Shown here piece by piece: positions 28,119 through 38,351 of a stretch of DNA of 64,000 bases. The translations under genes and the position numbers were made by a program. Location: the NCBI RefSeq assembly GCF_000828915.1, contig NZ_AP014569.1, forward strand, positions 868,001 to 932,000, read 5' to 3'. The stretch's first letter is position 1. Every line of letters begins with the position of its first letter. Source of the DNA: Serpentinimonas maccroryi. GTDB lineage: Bacteria > Pseudomonadota > Gammaproteobacteria > Burkholderiales > Burkholderiaceae_C. The notes beneath the pieces were generated by a model, which ran no database searches, was not told the origin of the DNA, and saw only the letters and a list, made by a program, of their open reading frames with translations.

Positions 28119-29420
28119 TTAGCCTCCTGCCTTTTCTGCCACCTTGAGGGCGCGCTTGAGGTCGTCGATCAGGTCGGCTGGGTCTTCGAGCCCGATCGAC
28201 AGCCGGATGGTGCCGGCGCCGATGCTGGCCGCCGCCAGTTCGGCGTCGTTGAGGCGAAAGTGGGTGGTGCTGGCCGGGTGGATGACGAGGCTGCGGCAGT
28301 CGCCCACATTGGCCAGGTGGCTGAATAGCTGCAGCGCCTCGATGAAGGCGCGGCCTTGGGCGCGGCTGCCCTTGAGGTCGAAGCTGAACACGCTGCCGGC
28401 GCCGCGCGGCAGCAGCCGCTGGGCCAGCGCGTGGCTGGGGTGCGACTCGAGCAGCGGGTGCCCAACCCGGCCCACGAAGGGGTGGCGCGCCAAAAACTGC
28501 ACCACCTCGGCGGTGTTGCTGATGTGGCGCGCCATGCGCAGCGGCAGGGTTTCGATGCCTTGCAAGATCAGCCAGGCGCTGTGCGGGCTCAGGCAGGCGC
28601 CGAAGTCGCGCAGCCCCTCGCGGCGGGCGCGCAACAAAAAAGCGCCGACCGTGGATTCTTCGCTGAAGACCATGTCGTGAAAGCCGGCGTAGGGCGCGCA
28701 CAGCTCGGGGTGGCGCCCGGCGCGCTCCCAGTCGAAGCTGCCGCCATCGACCAGCACGCCGCCGATCACGGTGCCGTGGCCGCTCAGAAACTTGGTGGCC
28801 GAGTGCAGCACCAGGTCGGCGCCCAGCGCCAGCGGCTGCATCAGCCACGGGGTGGTGAGCGTGCTGTCGAGCAGCAGCGGCAGGCCGGCGTCGTGCGCGA
28901 TCTGCGCCACGGCGGGCACGTCGAGCACGTCCAGCCCCGGGTTGCCCAGCGTCTCGCCAAACAACAGCCGGGTATTGGGGCGCACGGCGGCGCGCCAGCC
29001 ATCGAGGTCGGCCGGTGCCACGAAGGTGGTTTCGATGCCAAAGCGGCGCAGCGTGTGTTGCAGCAGGTTGTGGCTGCCGCCGTAGAGCGCGCTCGAGGCC
29101 ACCAGATGCCCCCCAGCGCCCGTCAGGGTGGCCACCGCCAGATGCAGCGCCGCCTGCCCGCTGGCGGTGGCAATGGCCCCGATGCCGCCTTCGAGCGCGG
29201 CCACGCGCTGCTCGAGCACGGCGTTGGTCGGGTTGCTGATGCGGCTATAGACGTGGCCGGCGCGCTCGAGGTTGAACAGCGCCGCCGCGTGGTCGCAAGA
29301 CTCGAACACGAACGAGGTGCTCAGGTGGATCGGCAGCGCGCGGGCACCGGTGCCGGGGTCGGGGGCGGCGCCGGCGTGCAGGGTCAGGGTGTCGAAACCG
29401 GGGTCGGCGGGGCCACTCAT
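28119..29420 (-). CDS. O-acetylhomoserine sulfhydrylase-like Cys/Met metabolism PLP enzyme
   Basis: A 433-residue PLP-dependent enzyme. The family pattern is clear: YSRISNPTNAVLEQRVAALE at about 58–77, SALYGGSHNLL near 110, FGETLGNPG near 154, and the PLP lysine in HSATKFLSGHGT (Lys210). The long C-terminus with ANVGDCRSLVIHPASTTH near 365 fits MetY-type enzymes rather than cystathionine gamma-synthase. The expected reaction is O-acetylhomoserine plus sulfide to homocysteine. The start at ATG 29420 gives MSGPADPGFDTLTLHAG, the standard beginning. The gene pairs with a hydrolase 4 bp downstream. Confidence 0.9.
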   Translation of the reverse strand: MSGPADPGFDTLTLHAGAAPDPGTGARALPIHLSTSFVFESCDHAAALFNLERAGHVYSRISNPTNAVLEQRVAALEGGIGAIATASGQAALHLAVATLTGAGGHLVASSALYGGSHNLLQHTLRRFGIETTFVAPADLDGWRAAVRPNTRLLFGETLGNPGLDVLDVPAVAQIAHDAGLPLLLDSTLTTPWLMQPLALGADLVLHSATKFLSGHGTVIGGVLVDGGSFDWERAGRHPELCAPYAGFHDMVFSEESTVGAFLLRARREGLRDFGACLSPHSAWLILQGIETLPLRMARHISNTAEVVQFLARHPFVGRVGHPLLESHPSHALAQRLLPRGAGSVFSFDLKGSRAQGRAFIEALQLFSHLANVGDCRSLVIHPASTTHFRLNDAELAAASIGAGTIRLSIGLEDPADLIDDLKRALKVAEKAGG

Positions 29421-29520
29421 GGGGGTTTGTCCTCGGGTCGGGTTTGCGGGGGGTGATCTGCGCCCCATTGTGGGCTATATTTGAGCCCGAGCCGGGGTCG
29501 GCCCATACAGGAGTTTAGCG

Positions 29521-29982
29521 ATGAAGGTCAGCGACATTTTGCGCGTCAAGGGCGGTACGCTCTACACCATTTCCCCCGACGCACCCCTAAGCCAAGCGGT
29601 GCAGACCATGGCCGAGCTCGACATCGGTTCGCTGGCCGTGATGGAATACGGCGAGCTGGTGGGCATGCTCACCTTTCGCGAGGTGCTGCACACGGTGGCG
29701 CGCAACGGCGGCAACTGCGGCACCGGCAGCGTGCGCGCGGTGATGGACGACCACCCCATGAGCTGCACCAGCCAGACCGACCTCGAGCAGGTGCGGCCGC
29801 TGATGCTGCAAAAGCACTCCCGCTACATGCCGGTGATGGACGAGCGCATGCTCATGGGCGTGATCAGCTTCTACGACGTGGCCAAGGCGGTGGTGGAAGC
29901 GCAAAACTTCGAAAACAAAATGCTCAAGGCCTACATCCGCGACTGGCCCGAGGAAGAAGCGCAGCCGGCCGATAAGGCCTAA
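29521..29982 (+). CDS. Twin CBS-domain protein
   Basis: A 153-residue protein made of two CBS domains, about residues 8–65 and 80–135 (ISPDAPLSQAVQTMAELDIG; then SCTSQTDLEQVRPLMLQKHS, MPVMDERMLMGVISFYDV). Such Bateman modules bind adenosyl ligands such as AMP, ATP or SAM. AGGAG lies nine bases before the ATG, and TATATT at 29476–29481 is a possible -10. It is a stand-alone module with no catalytic domain, so it may regulate a partner protein. Confidence 0.9.
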   Translation: MKVSDILRVKGGTLYTISPDAPLSQAVQTMAELDIGSLAVMEYGELVGMLTFREVLHTVARNGGNCGTGSVRAVMDDHPMSCTSQTDLEQVRPLMLQKHSRYMPVMDERMLMGVISFYDVAKAVVEAQNFENKMLKAYIRDWPEEEAQPADKA

Positions 29983-30003
29983 GAGGCTGGGAAGCGGGAG
30001 CCA

Positions 30004-30032
30004 TTGGCTCTGCACCCGCAATACGGGATAAT
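30004..30032 (+). promoter_or_regulatory. Sigma-70 promoter for aroC, possibly giving a leaderless mRNA
   Basis: TTGGCT (30004–30009) and GATAAT (30027–30032) are 17 bp apart. The -10 ends only 8 bp before ATG 30041, so transcription should start at or within a few bases of the start codon. No Shine-Dalgarno precedes the ATG. Confidence 0.65.
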
Positions 30033-30040
30033 CTGCCCGC

Positions 30041-31147
30041 ATGAGCGGCAACACCTTCGGCACCCTGTTTTGCGTCACCAACTTTGGTGAATCCCACGGC
30101 CCGGCCATCGGCTGCGTGATCGACGGCTGCCCGCCGGGCATGCCCTTGAGCGAGGCCGACATTCAGCCCGAGCTGGATCGGCGCCGCCCCGGCACCAGCG
30201 CCTTTGTGACGCAGCGCAAAGAGCCCGACCAGGTGCAGATCCTCAGCGGCGTCTATCAAGGCCAGACCACCGGCACCCCGATCGCGCTGTTGATCCCCAA
30301 TGCCGACGCGCGCAGCAAAGACTACGGCGAGATCGTCCAGACCTTCCGTCCCGGCCACGCCGACTACAGCTACTGGCGCAAATACGGTCTGCGCGACCCG
30401 CGCGGTGGTGGCCGCTCGTCGGCGCGCCTGACCGCGCCCACGGTGGCCGCCGGGGCCGTGGCCAAAAAGTGGCTGCAGCAGCAGCACGGCATTGCTTTTC
30501 GCGGCTGCCTGACGGCGCTGGGCGCGCTCGAAATCCCCTTCGAGGGCTGGGAGCACGTGGGGCACAACCCGTTTTTTGCCCCGGTCTCGGATGTGTCGGC
30601 GCTGGAGCAGTACCTGCACGACTTGCGCAAGCGCGGTGACTCTTGCGGGGCGCGGCTGCGCGTGAGCGCGCAAGGGGTGCCAGCCGGGCTGGGCCAGCCG
30701 ATTTACGACAAGCTCGACGCCGACATCGCTTACGCCATGATGGGCCTCAACGCCGTCAAAGGGGTGGAGATCGGGGCCGGTTTTGGCTGTGTGGCCGATC
30801 TGGGCAGCACGCACGGCGACGCGCTCACGGCGGCCGGCTTCGTTGGCAACAAGGCCGGGGGCGTGCTGGGCGGCATCAGCAGCGGCCAAGACATCGAGGT
30901 CGCGCTGGCGATCAAGCCCACCAGCTCGATTTTGCTGCCGCGGCCTTCGATCGACCTGCAGGGCCAGCCGACCGAAGTGCTCACCAAGGGCCGCCACGAC
31001 CCCTGCGTGGGCCTGCGCGCGGTGCCGATTGCCGAGGCCTTGTTGGCGCTGGTGCTGATGGACCACGCGCTGCGCCACCGTGCCCAGTGCGGCGATGTGC
31101 GGCTGGAGCAGGGGCCGATTGCGGCGGCGGCACCGGCGCCGGGTTGA
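30041..31147 (+). CDS. aroC: Chorismate synthase
   Basis: A 368-residue FMN-dependent enzyme converting EPSP to chorismate, the last common step of aromatic amino-acid synthesis. Signatures are [18 protein letters not shown] near 12, [19 protein letters not shown] at about 116–134 and [17 protein letters not shown] near 282. The length fits the family (about 360). It is convergent with aroQ, another shikimate-pathway gene, 19 bp away. Confidence 0.97.
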   Translation: MSGNTFGTLFCVTNFGESHGPAIGCVIDGCPPGMPLSEADIQPELDRRRPGTSAFVTQRKEPDQVQILSGVYQGQTTGTPIALLIPNADARSKDYGEIVQTFRPGHADYSYWRKYGLRDPRGGGRSSARLTAPTVAAGAVAKKWLQQQHGIAFRGCLTALGALEIPFEGWEHVGHNPFFAPVSDVSALEQYLHDLRKRGDSCGARLRVSAQGVPAGLGQPIYDKLDADIAYAMMGLNAVKGVEIGAGFGCVADLGSTHGDALTAAGFVGNKAGGVLGGISSGQDIEVALAIKPTSSILLPRPSIDLQGQPTEVLTKGRHDPCVGLRAVPIAEALLALVLMDHALRHRAQCGDVRLEQGPIAAAAPAPG

Positions 31148-31166
31148 GCGCTTTTGCGCCTGTGGC

Positions 31167-31631
31167 TCAGGCCCCGCCAGCCCCGTATTTGCGCACCAGC
31201 GCCTCGAGCGCGATCTGGTAGCCCTCGACCCCGAAGCCGATCACGATCCCGGCCGCGGCAGGCGAGAGGTACGAATGTTGCCGGAAGGGTTCGCGCGCGT
31301 GCACGTTCGAGATGTGGCATTCGATCACCGGCAGCTGGGGCACGCCCTTGACCGCGTCGTGCAGCGCCACCGAGGTGTGGGTGTAGGCGCCGGGGTTGAA
31401 CACGCAGCCCAGCGCCAAACCCTCACGTTGCAGGCGACCGTACTCGTGCAGCTTGTCGATCAGCGCACCTTCCCAGTTGCTTTGCAGGCATTCGGCAGCG
31501 TAGCCCAACTGGGCGGCGGTGCGCTCGAATGCCGCCTGCACGTCGGCCAGCGTGGTGTGGCCGTAGAGCTCGGGCTCGCGCGTGCCCAGCAGGTTCAGGT
31601 TGGGGCCGTTGAGGAGCAGGATTTTTTTCAT
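31167..31631 (-). CDS. aroQ: Type II 3-dehydroquinate dehydratase
   Basis: A 154-residue dodecamer-forming enzyme of the shikimate pathway. The N-terminus [20 protein letters not shown] holds the active-site Asn12, the flexible-loop Arg18 and catalytic Tyr23; the catalytic His106 is in [28 protein letters not shown] near 79 is also conserved. Its ATG overlaps the stop of the upstream transporter gene as ATGA. Confidence 0.97.
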   Translation of the reverse strand: MKKILLLNGPNLNLLGTREPELYGHTTLADVQAAFERTAAQLGYAAECLQSNWEGALIDKLHEYGRLQREGLALGCVFNPGAYTHTSVALHDAVKGVPQLPVIECHISNVHAREPFRQHSYLSPAAAGIVIGFGVEGYQIALEALVRKYGAGGA

Positions 31632-32533
31632 GGCTCGGATTGTGCTTGGTTTTCGCTGCGTTGGGGAGCGGGCCAGCGCAGGGCGCCGGTGGCCAGCAGC
31701 ACGCCGAGCAGGATCACGCCGCCGCCGGCCACCATGCTCAGCGTGATCGCCTCACCGAGCAGCAGCGCGCCGTAGATGAGCGCAAAAACCGGGATCAGAA
31801 AGGTCACGGTGAGCGCCTTGCTGGCCCCGGCGCGGGCGATCAGGCGAAAAAACAGCAGGTAAGCCAGCGCCGAACACAGCAGCCCGACCGCCACCACCGC
31901 GCCCCAAGCACCTAGGCTGGGGGTCTGTGCCGGCCAGAACCAGGCCATGGGCAGCGCCAGCGCCAGCGCCGCCCCGGCTTGGCTGCCGCCGGCGATCACC
32001 AGCGGCGGCACGTCGCTCAAATACCGCCGGTGGTGGCTGGCGGCCAGCCCGTAGCACAGCGTGGCCCCTAGGCACGCCAGCACCGCCCAGCCGGTGCCGC
32101 CGCCGGCAAAATCGGCCTTGGGCCACGAGAGCAGCAGCACGCCGGCAAAGCCCACCGCCAGCCCCAGCGCGCGCCCGGCCGGTAGGCGCTCGCGCAGCCA
32201 CAGCCAAGCCACCAGCGCGCCAAAAAGCGGTGTGGTGGCGTTCAAGATGGCCGACAAGCCGGTCGAGATCGACAGCAGCGCCCAAGCAAAGAGCGCAAAG
32301 GGCAAGGCCGAGCTCAGCAGCCCCGAAACAAAAATCGCCCCGGCGTGGGTGCGCAGCAGGCGCCAGTGCCCAGCCAGCAGCAGCAGCGGCAACAGCGCCG
32401 CCGCCGCCACGCTCACGCGCAGGCCGGCCGTGGCCCAAGGCCCAAACTCGGCCGCGCCCAGCATCATGAACAAAAACGAAGAGCCCCAGAGGGCAGCCAA
32501 GAGCAGGAATTCGGCGGCGAGGGGCATGCGCAT
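31628..32533 (-). CDS. EamA/DMT-superfamily transporter
   Basis: A 301-residue protein with ten hydrophobic segments in two repeats. [20 protein letters not shown] at the start is the EamA repeat 1 motif, with [20 protein letters not shown] near 89 and [22 protein letters not shown] near 238. It is ATGA-coupled to aroQ, which could hint at an aromatic compound or precursor, but the substrate is not established. Confidence 0.88.
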   Translation of the reverse strand: MRMPLAAEFLLLAALWGSSFLFMMLGAAEFGPWATAGLRVSVAAAALLPLLLLAGHWRLLRTHAGAIFVSGLLSSALPFALFAWALLSISTGLSAILNATTPLFGALVAWLWLRERLPAGRALGLAVGFAGVLLLSWPKADFAGGGTGWAVLACLGATLCYGLAASHHRRYLSDVPPLVIAGGSQAGAALALALPMAWFWPAQTPSLGAWGAVVAVGLLCSALAYLLFFRLIARAGASKALTVTFLIPVFALIYGALLLGEAITLSMVAGGGVILLGVLLATGALRWPAPQRSENQAQSEP

Positions 32534-32632
32534 CGCAGCGATTGTCGCTCATACCCAGCGCCGGTGCTGCGCCACCCGTGCTGTGCCGGCTTTGTGGCAG
32601 GGCTTCGCGGGCCCGGCCTTACATGCCCGGCC

Positions 32633-34546
<1,914 letters not shown>

Positions 34547-34634
34547 GGGCCGATTTTAGGGGCTGGGGCACTGCTGGGGTGACTGGGGAGGGCTTGTCGG
34601 GCTTGCAGGCTCACGGGTGCAAAGAAGCGTGTGG

Positions 34635-34643
34635 TGTTAGAAT
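34635..34643 (+). promoter_or_regulatory. Extended -10 promoter of the rpsP operon
   Basis: TG-T-TAGAAT (TGn at 34635–34637, hexamer 34638–34643) is an extended -10 about 100 bp before ATG 34745. No good -35 is seen at 17 bp, which is compatible with the extended -10 class. Confidence 0.5.
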
Positions 34644-34653
34644 CACGGGTTCC

Positions 34654-34729
34654 CAACGCTTCGCTGTCCAGGTGGACAGTCGCGTGTCTCAGGCGTTGCG
34701 AGGCTTTTTTAGTGGGGCTTGTTCCCCAC
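34654..34729 (+). promoter_or_regulatory. Structured leader of the rpsP operon
   Basis: The leader before rpsP can fold into an outer helix CAACGC (34654–34659) with GCGTTG (34693–34698) around a hairpin CTGTCC/GGACAG (34664–34669/34674–34679). A third hairpin GTGGGG/CCCCAC (34712–34717/34724–34729) lies just upstream of the AAGGA ribosome-binding site. It may be an autoregulatory site for a ribosomal protein. Confidence 0.45.
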
Positions 34730-34744
34730 CCGAAGGATTCAACC

Positions 34745-35005
34745 ATGGTCGTCATTCGACTTTCCCGCGGCGGCGCCAAGGCGCGCCCGTTTTACAACAT
34801 CGTCGTGGCCGACAAACGCAGCCGCCGCGATGGCAGCTTCATCGAGCGCATCGGTTTTTACAACCCGCTGGCCACCGGTGGCGAGGAGCCGCTGCGCGTG
34901 GCACCAGACCGCCTCAACTACTGGCTGGGCGTGGGCGCGCAGCCCTCTGACACCGCAGTGCGCCTGTTCAAGCAGGCTGCCAAGGCCGCTGCACCGGCAG
35001 CTTAA
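34745..35005 (+). CDS. rpsP: 30S ribosomal protein S16
   Basis: An 86-residue primary 30S-assembly protein. [20 protein letters not shown] at the start, [17 protein letters not shown] near 26 and [17 protein letters not shown] near 54 are family hallmarks. AAGGA precedes the ATG by about nine bases. It heads the conserved rpsP–rimM–trmD–rplS operon; rimM starts 39 bp downstream. Confidence 0.98.
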   Translation: MVVIRLSRGGAKARPFYNIVVADKRSRRDGSFIERIGFYNPLATGGEEPLRVAPDRLNYWLGVGAQPSDTAVRLFKQAAKAAAPAA

Positions 35006-35044
35006 AGCGCTGGCGCTTCAGCCGCTGGCGTTGCCCTTTAACCC

Positions 35045-35629
35045 ATGGCCGCACTCGCCGGACTAAAGCCCGCGCCGCTGCCCGCAGATGCAGTAGAGCT
35101 GGGTCGCGTACAAGAGGCATGGGGCATCAAGGGTTGGGTGCGGCTGCACAGCCACAGCGCCAAACCCGAGGCCCTGCTGCACGCTTGGCGCTGGTACCTA
35201 TTGCCGCCCGAAGCCCCTTTTGCTAGGGGCTTTGACGCTTTTGAAGGCAGTGTGGTGGTGCAGGTGCACGGCATCAAGCGCCACGCCGACGGTTTGGTGG
35301 CGCAACTGGCCGAAGTGCCCGACCGCAACGCCGCCGAGGCGCTCAAGGGTGCGCGCATCTTGGTCGCGCGCGCCGATTTCCCGGCCGCTGCGTCCGACGA
35401 CGAGTACTACTGGGTCGATCTGATCGGGCTCGAGGTGGTCAACCGCCAAGGCGAGGCGCTCGGGGTGGTGCGCGATCTGCTCAGCACCGGCCCGCACAGC
35501 GTGCTGTGCCTAGAGTACTTGGCCGAGGGCAAAATGGCCGAGCGCCTGATTCCCTTTGTCGCCGCCTACGTCGATGCGGTCGATCTGCCCGCGCGGCGCA
35601 TCACGGTCGATTGGCAGCTCGATTATTGA
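35045..35629 (+). CDS. rimM: 16S rRNA processing protein RimM
   Basis: A 194-residue ribosome-maturation factor that binds S19 during 30S assembly. The N-terminal RimM domain has ELGRVQEAWGIKGWVRLHSH near 18–37 and the C-terminal PRC-barrel has YYWVDLIGLEVVNRQGEALG near 120. The last residues (RITVDWQLDY) match the family end. It is placed between rpsP and trmD in the classical order. Confidence 0.96.
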   Translation: MAALAGLKPAPLPADAVELGRVQEAWGIKGWVRLHSHSAKPEALLHAWRWYLLPPEAPFARGFDAFEGSVVVQVHGIKRHADGLVAQLAEVPDRNAAEALKGARILVARADFPAAASDDEYYWVDLIGLEVVNRQGEALGVVRDLLSTGPHSVLCLEYLAEGKMAERLIPFVAAYVDAVDLPARRITVDWQLDY

Positions 35630-35661
35630 GCGCCGCTGCCGCCGTGCAGCGCGCCGTGGCC

Positions 35662-36411
35662 ATGCGCTTTGACCTCATCTCCCTGTTCCCAGAGCTCTTT
35701 GAGCCCTTCATGCGGCACGGCATCACGAGCCGGGCCTACGAATCGGGGGCCTTGCAGTTGCGCCTGTGGCCCTTGCGCGACTTCGCCGACGGCGCTTACC
35801 GGCGTGTGGACGACCGTCCCTTTGGCGGCGGCCCCGGCATGGTGATGTTGGCCGAGCCCCTGCGCCGCTGCTGGGAGGCGATCCGCAGCGAGCGCGCGCA
35901 GTTGGGCCTGCCGCTGGGGCCCACGCTGCTGTTTGCGCCGCAGGGCCGGCGGCTCGATCATGCTTTGGTGGCCGAGCAGGCGCAGGGCAGCGGCGCCATT
36001 TTGGTGTGCGGGCGCTACGAGGGGATCGACCAGCGCTTCATCGACCAGTGCGTGGATGGCCAGATCAGCTTGGGCGATTTTGTGCTCTCGGGGGGGGAGT
36101 TGGCGGCGCTGGCCCTGCTCGACGCCGTGGCGCGGCTGTTGCCCGGCGTGCTCAACGACGCGCAAAGCCACCAGCAAGACAGCTTCAACCCGGCCATCGA
36201 CGGCTTGCTCGACTGCCCGCATTACACCCGGCCCGAGCGCTGGAGTGGCCCGCTGGGCGAGGCCGAGGTGCCCGAGGTGCTGCTCTCGGGCCACCACGCG
36301 CGCATCGAGGCTTGGCGGGCGCAGCAGCGCCTTGCGGCCACCGCACGCCTGCGGCCCGATCTGTGCCCGACTGCGCCGGCGAGCGCGCCGATTGGAGCCG
36401 GTCGAGCTTGA
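35662..36411 (+). CDS. trmD: tRNA (guanine-37-N1) methyltransferase
   Basis: A 249-residue SPOUT methyltransferase making m1G37 in tRNAs reading CNN codons. MRFDLISLFPELFEPFMRHG starts the protein, DDRPFGGGPGMVM near 51–63 and CGRYEGIDQRFID, then ISLGDFVLSGGELAALALLD near 135, form the knotted SAM site, and PHYTRPERW with LSGHHARIEAWR near 190–215 ends the catalytic core. The ATG at 35662 has no clear Shine-Dalgarno; GTG 35656 is a possible alternative. An extended -10 promoter for rplS lies just after the stop codon. Confidence 0.97.
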   Translation: MRFDLISLFPELFEPFMRHGITSRAYESGALQLRLWPLRDFADGAYRRVDDRPFGGGPGMVMLAEPLRRCWEAIRSERAQLGLPLGPTLLFAPQGRRLDHALVAEQAQGSGAILVCGRYEGIDQRFIDQCVDGQISLGDFVLSGGELAALALLDAVARLLPGVLNDAQSHQQDSFNPAIDGLLDCPHYTRPERWSGPLGEAEVPEVLLSGHHARIEAWRAQQRLAATARLRPDLCPTAPASAPIGAGRA

Positions 36412-36417
36412 TCAGGA

Positions 36418-36446
36418 TGCTATAATCAGAGGCTTTCGATCCTCTG
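36418..36446 (+). promoter_or_regulatory. Extended -10 promoter upstream of rplS, with a flanking dyad
   Basis: TG-C-TATAAT (36418–36426) is a perfect extended -10 located 140 bp before ATG 36566. A dyad CAGAGG/CCTCTG (36427–36432/36441–36446) straddles the expected start near 36433, so it could be an operator as readily as an RNA hairpin. It gives rplS its own promoter with a leader of about 130 nt. Confidence 0.55.
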
Positions 36447-36565
36447 GTCGGCCGCCCCATGGTCCATGCAGCGCAGTGCGCTCGGGCCAGCCCAGCTTGG
36501 CAGATGCCGTGTTCGGGCTTGGGGCCTTTAGTGCAGCGCGACCACGATCGGTGTTTTAGGAAGCC

Positions 36566-36922
36566 ATGAACCTGATCCAGATCCTCGAGCAAGAGGAAAT
36601 CGCTCGTCTCAACAAGCAAATCCCCGACTTTTCCCCCGGCGACACGGTGATCGTGCACGTCAACGTGGTTGAAGGCACGCGCAAGCGCGTGCAGGCCTAC
36701 GAGGGTGTGGTGATCGCGCGCCGCAACCGTGGCCTGAATTCGGGCTTCATCGTGCGCAAAATCTCCAACGGCGAAGGCGTGGAACGCACCTTCCCGCTGT
36801 ATAGCCCACGCATCGAGCGCATCGAAGTCAAGCGCCGCGGTGCCGTGCGCCGCGCCAAGCTCTACTACCTGCGCCAGCGCAGCGGCAAGTCGGCGCGCAT
36901 CAAAGAAAAGCTCGGCGCTTAA
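36566..36922 (+). CDS. rplS: 50S ribosomal protein L19
   Basis: A 118-residue protein at the 30S–50S interface. [40 protein letters not shown] and the end [20 protein letters not shown] are all family-typical. It is the last gene of the rpsP operon and has its own candidate promoter. GGAAGCC lies before the ATG. A DUF3422 gene follows 63 bp downstream. Confidence 0.98.
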   Translation: MNLIQILEQEEIARLNKQIPDFSPGDTVIVHVNVVEGTRKRVQAYEGVVIARRNRGLNSGFIVRKISNGEGVERTFPLYSPRIERIEVKRRGAVRRAKLYYLRQRSGKSARIKEKLGA

Positions 36923-36985
36923 GCGCCGCTGCACAACGCGCGTCCCGCTCAAAAATAGGGCGCGAGCCTGCAAACCAAGCGCATC

Positions 36986-38308
36986 ATGGGGCCCATCCAG
37001 CAACCGCTGCTGCCACCCGACGATGCGCTGCGCCGCCAGCTGCACGACGAGGTGCATGCGCGCCCACCGGCGCGTATCGCCTTGCCGGCGGCGGTGCTGT
37101 ACGTGGCGCTGTTCAACGACGGAGTCAGCCGCGAAGCCGAGCTCGATGCCTTGCGTCAGTTGCCGGGGCAGGGTGACCTGTGCCTAGACGACTTGCAGGG
37201 CAATTTTCTGCGCCTGATGCTGCCCGGTTACACCCTCAAGTGGGAGCGCCACAGCGAATTCACGCGCTACTCGGTGGTGCAATCGCAGGCCGGTGCCGCA
37301 GCCGACTGGTTTGCCTCCGACCACTGGGGCGCACACCACGTGCTGCCGCCAGGCTGGCTGGCGCATCTGCCGGGGCGCACCTTCTGCGCCATCGAGCTGG
37401 CCTTGCTGCAGGGCGACCCGGATCGGGCACAGCTGTTGTTGGCTCAGGCACGCGACGCGCTCGGCGAGCACACGCTGGCGGCCTCGGTCATGGGCAACCA
37501 GTCGCATTCGCTGCTGGTGACCGACTTTAAACTGCGCGACAACGGTTTTGAGCGTGTGTTGGTCTATGCCGCCGCGCACACGTCCGAGACCCGCGCCGGC
37601 CGCATCGCCCAGCGCCTGCTCGAAGTCGAGACCTACCGCCTGATGGCCCTGCGCGGCCTGCCGGTGGCCAAGACGCTGGGACCCGAACTGGCACTGGCCG
37701 AAGCCCAGTTGGCGCAGATCACCGCCGACCTCGAGCACAGCGAGCGCTCCGACCAAGCCCTGCTCGACGCCCTGGTGACGCTGGCGGCCGGGGTCGAAAA
37801 AGCCATCGCGCAGTATTCGTTTCGCTTTTCGGCCTCGCGCGCCTACCACAACCTGGTGGAGCAGCGCATCGCCGAGTTGCGCGAGGCGCCCATCCCCGGC
37901 ACCCAGACCTTGGGCGAGTTCATGCGCCGCCGGCTGGCGCCCGCCATGGCCACGGTGGCGGCGACCGAGCTGCGCCTGAACACGCTCTCGGAGCGGGTGT
38001 CGCGCGCCAGCGCCTTGCTGCGCACGCGGGTCGATATCGCCACCGAAGGCCAAAACCAGCAGCTGCTGGAGAAACTCACCCGCGGCCAAGCCATGCAACT
38101 GCGCTTGCAGTCCACCGTCGAGGGTTTGTCGATCGCGGCGATTTCGTATTACATCATCAGCCTGCTGTTGTACGGGGCCAAGGCAATCGAGTCGGCGGGC
38201 GTGCCCATACAGCCCAATATCGCGGTGGGTGCGCTGATTCCGGTGGTGCTCTACGGCGTTTGGCGCACTGTGCGGCGCATCCACCAAAAGCTGCACGCGG
38301 CCGAGTAA
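36986..38308 (+). CDS. DUF3422 membrane-anchored protein
   Basis: A 440-residue protein. The N-terminal LHDEVHARPPARIALPAAVLY near 23–43 is the DUF3422 signature; a largely soluble, helix-rich middle follows, and two C-terminal hydrophobic segments near 378–398 and 408–430 (AAISYYIISLLLYGAKAI; IAVGALIPVVLYGVWRTV) suggest anchoring in the inner membrane with a coiled-coil (about 250–370). No function is known for the family; it is common next to rplS-type housekeeping genes in proteobacteria only by chance as far as I know. Confidence 0.85.
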   Translation: MGPIQQPLLPPDDALRRQLHDEVHARPPARIALPAAVLYVALFNDGVSREAELDALRQLPGQGDLCLDDLQGNFLRLMLPGYTLKWERHSEFTRYSVVQSQAGAAADWFASDHWGAHHVLPPGWLAHLPGRTFCAIELALLQGDPDRAQLLLAQARDALGEHTLAASVMGNQSHSLLVTDFKLRDNGFERVLVYAAAHTSETRAGRIAQRLLEVETYRLMALRGLPVAKTLGPELALAEAQLAQITADLEHSERSDQALLDALVTLAAGVEKAIAQYSFRFSASRAYHNLVEQRIAELREAPIPGTQTLGEFMRRRLAPAMATVAATELRLNTLSERVSRASALLRTRVDIATEGQNQQLLEKLTRGQAMQLRLQSTVEGLSIAAISYYIISLLLYGAKAIESAGVPIQPNIAVGALIPVVLYGVWRTVRRIHQKLHAAE

Positions 38309-38351
38309 AGCGCGCAGCGTGGGCCACGCGCTTTGGCTTCGCAGGTGCGCC

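Noticed and set aside
34693-34710. Attenuator before rpsP
   Set aside because: The T6 run at 34705–34710 is not directly preceded by a stem of the needed length.
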